A stretch of 55,631 bases of DNA, from positions 26,284 to 81,914 of the forward strand of contig NZ_FOXH01000023.1 of NCBI RefSeq assembly GCF_900115665.1, given 5' to 3'. Position numbers and translations under genes: made by a program. Origin of the DNA: Pseudarcicella hirudinis. Lineage in GTDB: Bacteria; Bacteroidota; Bacteroidia; Cytophagales; Spirosomataceae. How positions within the stretch are numbered: position 1 is the stretch's first letter; every line of letters begins with the position of its first letter. This document shows positions 7,832 through 16,607 of this stretch, piece by piece. Below the pieces are notes generated by a model. It ran no database searches, had not been told where the DNA came from, and was given only the letters and a program-made list of their open reading frames with translations.

Positions 7832-9949
7832 CTAATAGAATTTAGCTCTGTTATCAACAATTTTAGCTTTTTCTTTGATTGCTTCGTTGATATAGAAAGA
7901 AGTTCTCTGAGCTGCCATTAAACGGGCTGTATTTTTGTAAGTTGACAAATCAGCTAAAGCCGGAGCTGGAATTGATTTGATAGTTTCCATCACAAAGATA
8001 CCTGCTTCACCTTTGAAAGGCTTGCTCTTCTGACCAGCTTTCAATCCGAATGCTTTTCCTAAGGCTGTAGGATCAGCGCCGGCGCTGTTTAAAACACCCT
8101 GAGCAAGTGTAATGTCATTAGCAGTTTCAACTAAGGCACCAGCACCATATTTCTGAGCAATCTGTTCTAAGTTTCCTGAAATACCATCCAGTTTTTTGAT
8201 GATTTGTTCCGCTTTCAGATCAGCTCTTACTTTTGCTGTTAATTCATCACGATAATCATCAATTTTCACATTATCCTTATCAGTTTTACCGGTAAGAACT
8301 GCTACGATATACTGGTTATCAACTTCAAACACTTTTTTCGAAGCATCTCCAACACTTGTTTCCTTGTCAAATGCCCATCTTACAATTTCACGGGCAGCCT
8401 GCAAGTTGTTAAATCCTTGAGAGTTTTCACTGATACGGTTAGCACGAAGCATAATCAAAGACTTATCTTTCTTCAAAGAAGCATCAAAAGCTGCTTTAGT
8501 TCCATTGGCATTTGCAAATTCATCTGCTTTACGGAAAGCTTCATCCATAGTAGACTGACTTGGAACGATGCCTTTGTTAATTGCAGCCAACTTATATTTA
8601 GTATTTGTTTTCGGCTCAGTAACTTTAATGATATGGAATCCGAAGTCTGTTTCAACCAAGGTTGGAATTAATCCTGAACCTGAGAATCCGAAAACAGCCT
8701 GTTCGAAAGGCTTTACCATAGAACCATTGTTCTTGAAATATCCTAAGTCACCACCTGTCTGAGCAGAACCGTCCATGCTGTTAGTTCTGGCCATTACCTC
8801 GAAATTAGCACCGCCTTTTATCTGATCTAAAATAGTCTGAGCTCTCTTACGTGCTTCGGCTTTTGCTGAATCAGTTTTGTTGGCAGGAGAAATAAGGATA
8901 TGACTTGCTTTAACAGTGTAAAGGGAATCTTTTTTCACACCACCATATTTGTAAATAGAGTAATAACCCCCATTTTTGAATGGTCCGTAAATACCACCAA
9001 CCTGGAATGTAGCGATCGATGTTTTTACAGCTTCAGGTAATTCTGAAAGTGTAGAGTAGTACGGAGTACGAACATCTGAATTCAATACTGCAAATGCTGA
9101 ATCATTTTTAGAAACGGCAAGATCTTTAGCCAGTTTCTTGATTTGCTGATAGAAAGAAGCCGTATCTGCTTTAGAAGGAATTACAGGGAATGTAACATAT
9201 TCAATAGAACGTGTATTTTCTCCTTTAAACTGATCCTTATGGCTGCTAAGGTATTCTTCTAATTGCGCATCAGTTACTTTGATTGAGGAATCTGCAATTG
9301 AATAGAATGGTACGTACAAATATCTTACATCAACTTTTGAAGTCTGAGCTGTATAGTCTTTCTGAGCCTCAATGTTGGTAGTATAAGTTGAAAGACGCAA
9401 CAAGTTTTCATACTTTGATCTCAAACGATCCTGACCCAATGATTTCTCAAAATTAGCCCAGGCCTGTTGTTGCTGAACCGGCATCGTTTTAAGATTTTTC
9501 AAAAACTGAATTACGAAGTTTTTGTCAAACTGTCCGGTTTGCGGATTGGTAAACTGCTGACGAACGGAAGGATGAATATTATTTCCCTGAACCATATCAA
9601 TCAATTCTTCCGGAGAAACTGAAAGACCAAGTGCATCAAATTCTTTCTTGTAAGCGATATCAAGAATCATTTGATTCCAGACCTGATCACGTAATAAAGG
9701 TGATTCCTGTTCTCCCGGACCACGGCCAGCCTGTGCAGTATAATTAGCAGATGCTTCTTCAAACTTCTTCTGGAAGTCCGGAGCTAAAATTGTTTCACCT
9801 GCGATTTCACCGATTTTTTGAGAATTTCCGCCGAATAAGGTCGAACGTCCTTGAAAAATATCACTTCCGACTAGGAAGAGAACCAAACTGAAGGCGATTG
9901 CCGCCGCCGCTATTCCTGATTTTTCTCTGATTTTGGTAATTAAAGCCAT
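7832..9949 (-). CDS. PpiD/SurA-type membrane-anchored peptidyl-prolyl isomerase
   Basis: The protein has 705 residues. It has a short cytoplasmic start and one membrane helix (IAAAAIAFSLVLFLVGSDIF), then a SurA_N-like helical chaperone region (about 40-240). A parvulin-type PPIC domain spans about residues 345-450 (KASHILI, GGDLGYF, FGFHIIKV motifs), followed by a second, more degenerate region to the C-terminus. This is the layout of PpiD, a periplasmic foldase anchored in the inner membrane that helps newly exported proteins, including outer membrane proteins, to fold. It is monocistronic. The symbol ppiD would be reasonable, but the protein is longer than the E. coli one (623 residues). 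Confidence 0.88.
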   Translation of the reverse strand: MALITKIREKSGIAAAAIAFSLVLFLVGSDIFQGRSTLFGGNSQKIGEIAGETILAPDFQKKFEEASANYTAQAGRGPGEQESPLLRDQVWNQMILDIAYKKEFDALGLSVSPEELIDMVQGNNIHPSVRQQFTNPQTGQFDKNFVIQFLKNLKTMPVQQQQAWANFEKSLGQDRLRSKYENLLRLSTYTTNIEAQKDYTAQTSKVDVRYLYVPFYSIADSSIKVTDAQLEEYLSSHKDQFKGENTRSIEYVTFPVIPSKADTASFYQQIKKLAKDLAVSKNDSAFAVLNSDVRTPYYSTLSELPEAVKTSIATFQVGGIYGPFKNGGYYSIYKYGGVKKDSLYTVKASHILISPANKTDSAKAEARKRAQTILDQIKGGANFEVMARTNSMDGSAQTGGDLGYFKNNGSMVKPFEQAVFGFSGSGLIPTLVETDFGFHIIKVTEPKTNTKYKLAAINKGIVPSQSTMDEAFRKADEFANANGTKAAFDASLKKDKSLIMLRANRISENSQGFNNLQAAREIVRWAFDKETSVGDASKKVFEVDNQYIVAVLTGKTDKDNVKIDDYRDELTAKVRADLKAEQIIKKLDGISGNLEQIAQKYGAGALVETANDITLAQGVLNSAGADPTALGKAFGLKAGQKSKPFKGEAGIFVMETIKSIPAPALADLSTYKNTARLMAAQRTSFYINEAIKEKAKIVDNRAKFY

Positions 9950-10548
9950 TTGGTTTTTAAAATCGTTATGTAATTTTTTCTATTTGTTAAATATCGGAAA
10001 CATTTTAATGGTATTGTAGTTTTAAAAGCAAATGCGATCTATGCCTAAAAATCTGATTATGTTTCCTTAAAAAGTTCTTTTGCGCCTTTCTTAAATTTCT
10101 GAATGCATCATGTTTGATTTCCCATTCAAAAGAAACGCAAAATAATTACATTCCTGCTTAATATCAAAATCATACATCAACTTGATGAGATCATTTATAC
10201 TAAAAAAGCTTAAAATTAATAATTCTTAAGTATCTGTCAGGTCAGGATTCAGGCTAAAATGCTGTCCTGATGCTATTTTTGCAGAATAACAGAAAACAGA
10301 AATAAAACGCTCAGTTTCAGTCATTCAGATAAGAATAAAACAAATAGGATTATTTTACTATTTTATTTTGTTATAACTGTAACTGCAGATACTTTTTAAA
10401 CTGCACAATACAGGTAGTAAAACTCTTATAAGGTATTTTCTTGAATGTTTAGTGACTTTTTATACATTTATCAGTTTAATACATAGAAAGTTAAGTTTTT
10501 TTTAAACGAAAATAATTCAAATCAGAGCTGATTGGCCAGTCCAATAAA
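9950..10548. other. Intergenic region, no gene seen
   Basis: This 599-nt AT-rich spacer lies between the divergent ppiD-like and FecR-N-like genes. I see no credible coding frame, tRNA, or paired -33/-7 promoter in it. Confidence 0.5.
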
Positions 10549-10785
10549 ATGATTATTGTTGACTATATTTTATTAGTGAAGCACTTTAAGGGCGGTACTT
10601 CTGCAGAAGAAGAATCTTCTTTGCAGGATTGGCTGAGCAAAAGCGAAATAAACAGGAAAAGATACGAAAAACTTAAAATATCCTGGAATTCAGAGAATAA
10701 TCCCTCCAAAGAAGTGCTTAAAAGCCACAATAAAGCCTGGAGTAATTTATTCAAAAAAATTGTTGAGGATGATAAGGATGAATAA
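10549..10785 (+). CDS. Small FecR-N-like protein (anti-sigma N-terminal domain only)
   Basis: The protein has 78 residues. The segment KHFKGGTSAEEESSLQDWL..SEINRKRYEKLKISWN resembles the N-terminal cytoplasmic domain of FecR-type anti-sigma factors of Bacteroidota (LLxKYxxGxxSxEExxxLxxWL.....N). In a full-length FecR a membrane helix and a periplasmic FecR domain would follow; here the frame stops just where the helix would begin, and neither downstream frame resumes it. No ECF sigma gene is next to it. It could be a genuine small regulator or the remnant of a fecR gene. The ATG at 10549 is the only sensible start. Confidence 0.6.
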   Translation: MIIVDYILLVKHFKGGTSAEEESSLQDWLSKSEINRKRYEKLKISWNSENNPSKEVLKSHNKAWSNLFKKIVEDDKDE

Positions 10786-10798
10786 TCCGGGTGTATTC

Positions 10799-10845
10799 AA
10801 AAAGGGGAGAATGGATTTCAAATAAGAACCACTCTTCCCTTTTTA
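10799..10845. terminator. Bidirectional intrinsic terminator
   Basis: AAAAAGGGGAGAATGG and CCACTCTTCCCTTTTT form an imperfect stem between the convergent fecR-N-like and argD genes, with T-runs on both strands. Confidence 0.7.
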
Positions 10846-10856
10846 AATTTTTAAAA

Positions 10857-11981
10857 TTAACCTTTTATTACCAGGGAAAGTGCTTCCAGAAATCTGTCAC
10901 ATTCTGCTTTGCCTAATGCAAGACTCGGCAAGAGTCTTAAAGTGTGTTTTCCGGCATAACCACAGAAAATGTTATGCTCAAAAAGAAGAGCATCTCTGAT
11001 TTTATCTACGGGTCTTTCAAACTCAATTCCAATCATTAGCCCTTTTCCTCTTAATTCTTTAATGCCTTCAATCTGAGCGAGATTAGACATTAAATAATCT
11101 CCGGTAACTGAGGCATTTTCAATCAGGTTTTCTTCCTTCATTACGTCAAGTACTGCTACAGCAGCAGCACATGCCAGATGATTTCCTCCGAAAGTTGTTC
11201 CCAAAAGCCCGAACGATGCCTTGAATTTTGGTGAAATCAATACACCACCAATCGGAAATCCATTTCCCATGCCTTTGGCAGTAGTCATAATATCCGGATT
11301 GATTCCTGCATACTGATGTGAGAAGAATTTTCCCGAACGACCGTAACCACACTGCACAGAATCAAGAATTAAGACAGCTCCGGTTTGATCACAAAGTTCT
11401 CTTGCCGCTTTCAGAAATTCTTCAGAAGTGACTTTAATTCCGCCAACTCCTTGAATTCCTTCAACAATTACAGCGCAGGTTTCTTCTGAAATATTTTCCT
11501 TTAACGCCTCAATGTCATTGAAAGGAATGAAAGTAACATGTTCAGAATAGTTAATCGGTGCAACAATAGACTTGTTATCAGTTATGGCTACCGCACCGGA
11601 TGTTCTTCCGTGAAAGCTTTGAGAAAATGCAATTACTTTTTTTCTGCCATTGTGGAAAGAAGCAAGTTTTAAGGCATTTTCATTAGATTCAGCACCTGAA
11701 TTTGTCAGAAAAAGTGCATAATCTTCATATCCTGAAAGTTTACCTAATTTTTCAGCCAGTTCCTGCTGAAGCGGTATTTTTACGGAATTAGAATAAAATC
11801 CGATATTTTGTAATTGATTAGTCAGTTTTTCAACATAATACGGATGCGAATGGCCAATAGAGATTACGGCATGTCCTCCGTACAAATCTAAATACTCAAC
11901 ACCGTTTTTGTCCCATAAATAGCTTCCTTTGGCTTTTACAGGCTCAATATCATACAAGGGATATACATTAAAAAGGTTCAT
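10857..11981 (-). CDS. argD: Acetylornithine (or succinylornithine) aminotransferase
   Basis: The protein has 374 residues from the ATG at 11981 (MNLFNVYPLYDIEPVKAKG); a GTG seven codons upstream is possible. It is a class III PLP aminotransferase: GGHAVISIGHSHP near the N-terminus, LTNSGAESNENALKLA, DSVQCGYGRSG, and TAKGMGNGFPIGG carrying the PLP lysine. It transfers the amino group from glutamate to the acylated glutamate semialdehyde in arginine synthesis. It is the last gene of the GNAT-argG-argC-barrel-argD cluster. Some Bacteroidota use N-succinyl intermediates, and the sequence alone does not tell which acyl group is used here. Confidence 0.93.
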   Translation of the reverse strand: MNLFNVYPLYDIEPVKAKGSYLWDKNGVEYLDLYGGHAVISIGHSHPYYVEKLTNQLQNIGFYSNSVKIPLQQELAEKLGKLSGYEDYALFLTNSGAESNENALKLASFHNGRKKVIAFSQSFHGRTSGAVAITDNKSIVAPINYSEHVTFIPFNDIEALKENISEETCAVIVEGIQGVGGIKVTSEEFLKAARELCDQTGAVLILDSVQCGYGRSGKFFSHQYAGINPDIMTTAKGMGNGFPIGGVLISPKFKASFGLLGTTFGGNHLACAAAVAVLDVMKEENLIENASVTGDYLMSNLAQIEGIKELRGKGLMIGIEFERPVDKIRDALLFEHNIFCGYAGKHTLRLLPSLALGKAECDRFLEALSLVIKG

Positions 11982-12080
11982 GATTTTATATATGTTTGTC
12001 ACCAGTCTCAGAAAACTCCGGACTTAGCTGTTGAAATTCAGAAATGTATTTATTGTTGGCGCTCGTTGAAAGCGGGGAAT

Positions 12081-12953
12081 CTATTTATTCTTGCGATGCC
12101 TTCCGAATTTATACCCGAGTACACCGTAAAATTCTCCCCACCAGATACTTTGTTGCGCATAGTCAGTATCTCTTCCTGTGGTCGGGATATTGTTAAGCCT
12201 GGAAAAACCATATTTAACATCTGTTTGAAAAAACAGGCGTTTTGAAAAATCAAATCTCAAACCTGCTTTTGCTGAGAAACCGTATCCGGAAACATTCCAG
12301 AAGTGATTAGCACCTACTCCGAAAAGATGGACATCACTCCTCGGTACCATTGCGCCGGCACCCATACCTGCTAACCAGTCGAGACTTAGCTTTTTGTTTT
12401 TGGCAGTCCAGAGACGGTCGTACCTGTCAAGCTCAAGCGCAGCATAGTTAAAGCCATCTGTATGTTCGAGGTGCAGGAAATGATCAGGATCCAGGACAAC
12501 GGTATTTGCCTCTTTCGTGAAATCTCCTACATATTTAGGGTCAACAGTAATAGCAGGATCAGATACCTGTGGCGAAATATGTCCGGAAATAGCTACTTTC
12601 TGCCAATCCTGAACCACATATTTCATATGATCCCAGCCTAATGATAAACACCAGTGATCATTGAAGAAATAACCGGCCCTGAAATTGAATTGCGGAATAC
12701 TTAGTAAACCCGGATTTAAATAAGTACCAATATCCTGAATCGGAGTAGGAGCATCAGCTGCTACCGCTTTATACAAGGTAAAATCGTAACCAATTCCTCT
12801 GAAACGAATGTCAGACTCTGAGTAAGAAAAAGAACGGTTGTATCCCCAATAAACAAAATATTCCCCTTTTCTGCTATAAGATTCTTTTTCTTGTGCCTGA
12901 GAAACTTTGACGGTTAATACTAAAAGGAAAAAAGTAAAGATTAAATTTTTCAT
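12081..12953 (-). CDS. Predicted outer membrane β-barrel protein inside the arginine operon
   Basis: The protein has 290 residues with a signal peptide (MKNLIFTFFLLVLTVKVSQAQ) and alternating hydrophobic/aromatic strands (FNFRAGYFFNDHWCLSLGWDHM, GYGFSAKAGLRFDFSKRLFFQ, EFYGVLGYKFG). I do not recognise the family beyond an outer-membrane barrel-like protein. It sits 26 nt after argC and 99 nt before argD on the same strand, so co-transcription with arginine genes is likely. Whether this reflects function or chance is unknown. Confidence 0.75.
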   Translation of the reverse strand: MKNLIFTFFLLVLTVKVSQAQEKESYSRKGEYFVYWGYNRSFSYSESDIRFRGIGYDFTLYKAVAADAPTPIQDIGTYLNPGLLSIPQFNFRAGYFFNDHWCLSLGWDHMKYVVQDWQKVAISGHISPQVSDPAITVDPKYVGDFTKEANTVVLDPDHFLHLEHTDGFNYAALELDRYDRLWTAKNKKLSLDWLAGMGAGAMVPRSDVHLFGVGANHFWNVSGYGFSAKAGLRFDFSKRLFFQTDVKYGFSRLNNIPTTGRDTDYAQQSIWWGEFYGVLGYKFGRHRKNK

Positions 12954-12979
12954 GATATGGTAGTTGTAAAACAGAACCT

Positions 12980-13936
12980 CTAAAATCCAACTGATTTTAA
13001 ATGAAGGCCTGTTTTTTCCGGCAATCCGAACAACAGATTCAGGTTTTGAACTGCCTGACCGGATGCACCTTTGGTTAGATTGTCTATGATACTGGTTATG
13101 AGTAAATTACCATCGTGAACTTCCAGATGAATCAGGCATTTATTGGTATTAACCACCTGTTTGAGATCAATCGGGGAATCACTTATATGCGTAAATGGAT
13201 GCGACGCGTAATAATTCTTATACAACCTTTGAGCGTCTTCCAGAGTTCCTTCAAACTTTGTGTAAACATTTGCCATAATTCCACGGGTGAAATTGCCCCG
13301 GTATGGAATGAATTGAATAGCCTCTGAAAATGAATGCTGTAAGGCAGACAGACTCATTTTGATTTCTTTCAAATGCTGATGGGTAAATGCCTTATAAATA
13401 CTCATATTATTATTCCTCCAGGAGAAATGGCTGGTAGATGATAAGGACTGTCCGGCTCCGGTAGAGCCCGTTACTGCGGAAACATGTACTTCATCTTTTA
13501 ACAGCTGAGCTGAAGCCAGAGGCAAAAGAGCCAGTTCTATTGAAGTAGCAAAGCAGCCCGGATTTGCAATTTTTTGAGCTGTCTTTATCTTTTCTCTCTG
13601 CAATTCAGGCAAGCCATATACAAAACCCTCAGACTCATCTCTGAAATCAGTACTCAGGTCAATGATTTTTACCTCATTAAATGCAGGATTTGCTTCCAGG
13701 AATTTTTTAGATTCTCCATGACCAGAGCAGAGAAATATAACATCTGCTTCTGTGTTAGGTTCTTCTGTAAAAACCAGATCTGTATCGCCCAGCAGGTCTG
13801 AATGTGTATTAAAAACAGGTTTTCCTGCCTGAGATTTTGAATTTACAAATGCAATTTCAGCTTCCGGATGGTGGATGAGAATTCTTAAAAGCTCGCCTCC
13901 TGTATATCCGGCTCCTCCGATTATTCCAATTTTCAT
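12980..13936 (-). CDS. argC: N-acetyl-gamma-glutamyl-phosphate reductase
   Basis: The protein has 318 residues. The N-terminal NADP-binding loop is MKIGIIGGAGYTGGELLRIL, the catalytic cysteine is in IANPGCFAT, and the C-terminal dimerisation domain includes YRGNFTRGI. It reduces acylglutamyl-phosphate to the semialdehyde, the step before ArgD. The length fits the short (type 2-like) ArgC form seen in Bacteroidota. A strong hairpin lies between it and argG upstream. Confidence 0.95.
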   Translation of the reverse strand: MKIGIIGGAGYTGGELLRILIHHPEAEIAFVNSKSQAGKPVFNTHSDLLGDTDLVFTEEPNTEADVIFLCSGHGESKKFLEANPAFNEVKIIDLSTDFRDESEGFVYGLPELQREKIKTAQKIANPGCFATSIELALLPLASAQLLKDEVHVSAVTGSTGAGQSLSSTSHFSWRNNNMSIYKAFTHQHLKEIKMSLSALQHSFSEAIQFIPYRGNFTRGIMANVYTKFEGTLEDAQRLYKNYYASHPFTHISDSPIDLKQVVNTNKCLIHLEVHDGNLLITSIIDNLTKGASGQAVQNLNLLFGLPEKTGLHLKSVGF

Positions 13937-13973
13937 ATTTATTAGAGCATTTTTCTAAGAAGGGAAACATCTA

Positions 13974-14014
13974 TTAACAACAAACCAAGTCTATTGGACT
14001 TGGTTTGTTGTTAA
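13974..14014. repeat. Perfect 18-bp inverted repeat (hairpin) between argG and argC
   Basis: 13974-13991 (TTAACAACAAACCAAGTC) is the exact reverse complement of 13997-14014, with a 5-nt loop. On the minus strand it is followed by TTAATAG, a weak T-tract, so it may be an intergenic terminator/attenuator that sets the argG:argC ratio or a stabilising 3' hairpin. It could also be an operator, because it is fully symmetrical. Confidence 0.85.
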
Positions 14015-14122
14015 AGCCGAAAGAGACCAATCTTAATGTTATGATGATGAATCAGGATAAAAGTTTAATGAAAACAGACTCGGATTAACGATAATTTTGC
14101 ATTAAAATTTTCCGGATTCTGA

Positions 14123-15325
14123 CTAGTTAGTTGCCAGATCAGTAACCTTACGATGAATCATGGTTTGGTTAGAAACAATTTTAGAGAAACCTCTTACATC
14201 ATCTCCCGACCATGCATTGTTCATTTCGCCATAAGAACCGAAAACAGAAGACATCAGATCGAATTTAGACTCAATACCTATAATATGGAACCTGTAAGGA
14301 GCAAGATGCGCCTCAACCGTTCCTGTAACGTTTTCCTGAATATCCCCAAGAAAGTTTTCAAAGTTTCGCATTACCGGTTCGAGAAACTGTCCTTCATGAA
14401 GAAGTGTTCCGTACATTTCAGAAATGTTCTGTTTCCAGTACATTTGCTGCTTGGTCAGAACGTGTTTCTCTAAGGTATGATGAGCTTTTATGATAATCAA
14501 TGGTGCCGGAGCTTCGAAACCTACACGGCCTTTAATCCCGATAATTGTATCTCCGACGTGAATATCACGACCGATTCCGAAAGGAGCTGCAATTTCAGTC
14601 AGTTCTCTGATAGCATCTACAGGATTTTCAAAGACTTTGTCATTGATTCCTTTTAACTCACCTTTTTCGAAATATAATTTTATATTTTCAGGAGTTGTTT
14701 TAGTAACCTGAGTTGGCCAGGCTTCTTCTGGCAGATAACCGCCGGAAGTTAATGTTTCCTTACCTCCTACAGAAGTACCCCAAAGACCTTTATTGATAGA
14801 ATATGCGGCTTTATGCCATTCCTGAACAACACCTTTTGATTTAAGATATTCAATTTCGGCTTCTCTTGAAAGACGCATGTCACGGATTGGTGTAATTACT
14901 TCACATTCCGGGATGATGATTCTGAAAACTACGTCAAAGCGAACCTGATCGTTTCCTGCACCTGTACTTCCGTGAGCGATAGCCTTTGCACCGATTTTCT
15001 TAGCATATTCGGCTACAGCGGTGGCCTGAAAAACTCTTTCAGCTGATACGGATAATGGATAAGTATTGTTTTTAAGGACGTTTCCAAATACTAAATATTT
15101 CAAACAGCTTTCATAATAGTGATTAACGACATCAAGTGTAACATGACTCGCAACTCCTAAGCTGTAGGCTTTCTGTTCAATAGTTTTTAATTCTTCAGCT
15201 GAAAACCCACCGGTATCTACCAATGCTGAATGTACTTCCATTCCACGTTCTTCAGTCAGATACTTTACACAATAGGAGGTGTCCAGTCCGCCACTGAACG
15301 CTAAAACAACTTTTTGCTTACTCAT
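14123..15325 (-). CDS. argG: Argininosuccinate synthase
   Basis: The protein has 400 residues from the ATG at 15325 (MSKQKVVLAFSGGLDTSYC); a start at 15358 would add an unlikely prefix. The PP-loop ATP motif AFSGGLDTS and the GSTGAGNDQVRF segment are the family signatures. It joins citrulline and aspartate with ATP. It begins 33 nt after the GNAT gene and is co-transcribed with it. A 106-residue open frame on the opposite strand inside it is a shadow. Confidence 0.97.
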   Translation of the reverse strand: MSKQKVVLAFSGGLDTSYCVKYLTEERGMEVHSALVDTGGFSAEELKTIEQKAYSLGVASHVTLDVVNHYYESCLKYLVFGNVLKNNTYPLSVSAERVFQATAVAEYAKKIGAKAIAHGSTGAGNDQVRFDVVFRIIIPECEVITPIRDMRLSREAEIEYLKSKGVVQEWHKAAYSINKGLWGTSVGGKETLTSGGYLPEEAWPTQVTKTTPENIKLYFEKGELKGINDKVFENPVDAIRELTEIAAPFGIGRDIHVGDTIIGIKGRVGFEAPAPLIIIKAHHTLEKHVLTKQQMYWKQNISEMYGTLLHEGQFLEPVMRNFENFLGDIQENVTGTVEAHLAPYRFHIIGIESKFDLMSSVFGSYGEMNNAWSGDDVRGFSKIVSNQTMIHRKVTDLATN

Positions 15326-15358
15326 TTTTAAATTATTCGGTTTACTATCAATTATCAA

Positions 15359-16030
15359 TTAAACAAGTTCTCTTTTTATTTTACGTTCTTTCATTCTGCC
15401 TTCCATCTTCAGAAACATTTTTTCTTTGATGCTTTTAAGGCGTTCTAAAACCTTTGAATCTTTCAGGAAATTCCATTTTTCTTCAGGCTTTTTCTCTTTC
15501 ACGGCAGGGTCATACATCATGCCTGTGCATAGGCAATGCTTACGGTCTGTACGGGTCAGAACGTCATAGTTTACACAGGATTTACAACCTTTCCAGAAAG
15601 CATCATCTACCGGAAGTTCACTAAAAGTTGTCGGTTCATATCCCAGGTCTGAATTGATTTTCATTACAGCCAGAGAGGTAGTGATACCAATTATTTTGGC
15701 ATCAGGGAATTTTGAACGGGATAATTCGAATGCTTTGGCTTTTACAGCCTTGGCTACTCCGAATTTTCTCCATTCAGGTTTAACAATCAAACCTGAGTTT
15801 GCTACAAATTTCCCATGTTCCCATGTCTCGATGTAACAAAATCCAACAAATTCTCCTGCTGAATCAAGGGCAATAATAGCTTTGCCTTCAAGCATTTTAG
15901 CTTTAATATAATCAGGGGAGCGTTTTGCAATACCAGTGCCACGAGCTTTAGCTGATTCTTCCATTTCAAGACAGATTGAATCTGCCAAATGGCGATGTTC
16001 ATGGGTAGCAACCTGAACAGTATATTCCAT
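15359..16030 (-). CDS. GNAT-family acyltransferase, candidate N-acylglutamate synthase
   Basis: The protein has 223 residues from the ATG at 16030 (MEYTVQVATHEH); an in-frame start at 16066 adds 12 residues. The GNAT core is visible, including GLIVKPEWRKFGVAKAVKAKAFEL, the usual site of the acyl-CoA-binding loop. After it comes an unusual Cys-rich segment, CKSCVNY...HCLCTGMMYDP, that could bind a metal, then a basic C-terminal tail. As first gene of the arginine operon it is a good candidate for the first step, acylation of glutamate, since no classical argA or argJ is present in the window. This is inference from position and fold. Confidence 0.78.
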   Translation of the reverse strand: MEYTVQVATHEHRHLADSICLEMEESAKARGTGIAKRSPDYIKAKMLEGKAIIALDSAGEFVGFCYIETWEHGKFVANSGLIVKPEWRKFGVAKAVKAKAFELSRSKFPDAKIIGITTSLAVMKINSDLGYEPTTFSELPVDDAFWKGCKSCVNYDVLTRTDRKHCLCTGMMYDPAVKEKKPEEKWNFLKDSKVLERLKSIKEKMFLKMEGRMKERKIKRELV

Positions 16031-16089
16031 TGAAGTAAAGTATAGCGATAACCCGCTACGGTTCAATAAATTACAAAAAAATGGTTCAA

Positions 16090-16180
16090 GATGGAAAGGT
16101 CTGCCACATAGGCAAACAGAGAGATGCTAGGGTGATCAGACCCTATAAAAGAAAAGGCGCCTACGGTTTGGCGTAGTACT
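16090..16180 (-). promoter_or_regulatory. Structured leader of the arginine operon (candidate cis-regulatory RNA)
   Basis: On the minus strand, three hairpins occur within 90 nt upstream of the GNAT start: CTACG/CGTAG (16176-16161), TAGGGT/ACCCTA (16145-16128), and GTTTGCC/GGCAGAC with a TATGT loop (16117-16099). The last stem has a T-G wobble on the minus strand but a C-A mismatch on the plus strand, which favours a minus-strand RNA. I cannot match it to a known riboswitch. The rest of 16181-16607, upstream of the divergent aat gene, is AT-rich with no gene; I found no paired -33/-7 promoter in it. Confidence 0.45.
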
Positions 16181-16607
16181 TAAGGGGACGTTAATATGTC
16201 TTACTTTGAAGTTCATTTTAATACCTGATAGTTATCTGATTTTAAGATTCACTACAGCCTTGAGACGCTTTTGTAAAGGAATTGTTTTAAAAATCATGCA
16301 AAGTTTAGTGAAAACAATCTTCTTTTGCAAGACTTTTTTTTCTAAAACAGATATTTAATATACATTTTTTTAAATCAAAGAGTTCCAATGTTCTTATTTT
16401 CAATTATTTGTATTTTGGATTGTATTTTTTTGCGATATCAATGACCTTTATTTTTTTGAAAGAAAACTTTGTTAAAAACATAAAAATACAAAACTTGTAA
16501 TCCGGGCGTTTAATTCTTATCAGGATTTATCAGAGATAATTCAGGCAGAACAGGGCCTGCCACCGGATTGGATTAAATAGTATTTTAATTAGAAAAGGTC
16601 TCAAAAG

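Noticed and set aside
8417-8671. Open frames antisense to the ppiD-like gene
   Set aside because: They are shadows of a long, clearly recognised coding frame with conserved domains on the other strand.
14153-14473. A 106-residue plus-strand frame inside argG
   Set aside because: It is antisense to conserved ArgG codons and has no recognisable features.
16090-16180. Possible c-di-GMP riboswitch in plus-strand text (AGGCAAAC resembles part of that aptamer)
   Set aside because: The GAAA tetraloop, the second conserved helix and the distal conserved block are missing, and the stem pairing favours the minus strand.
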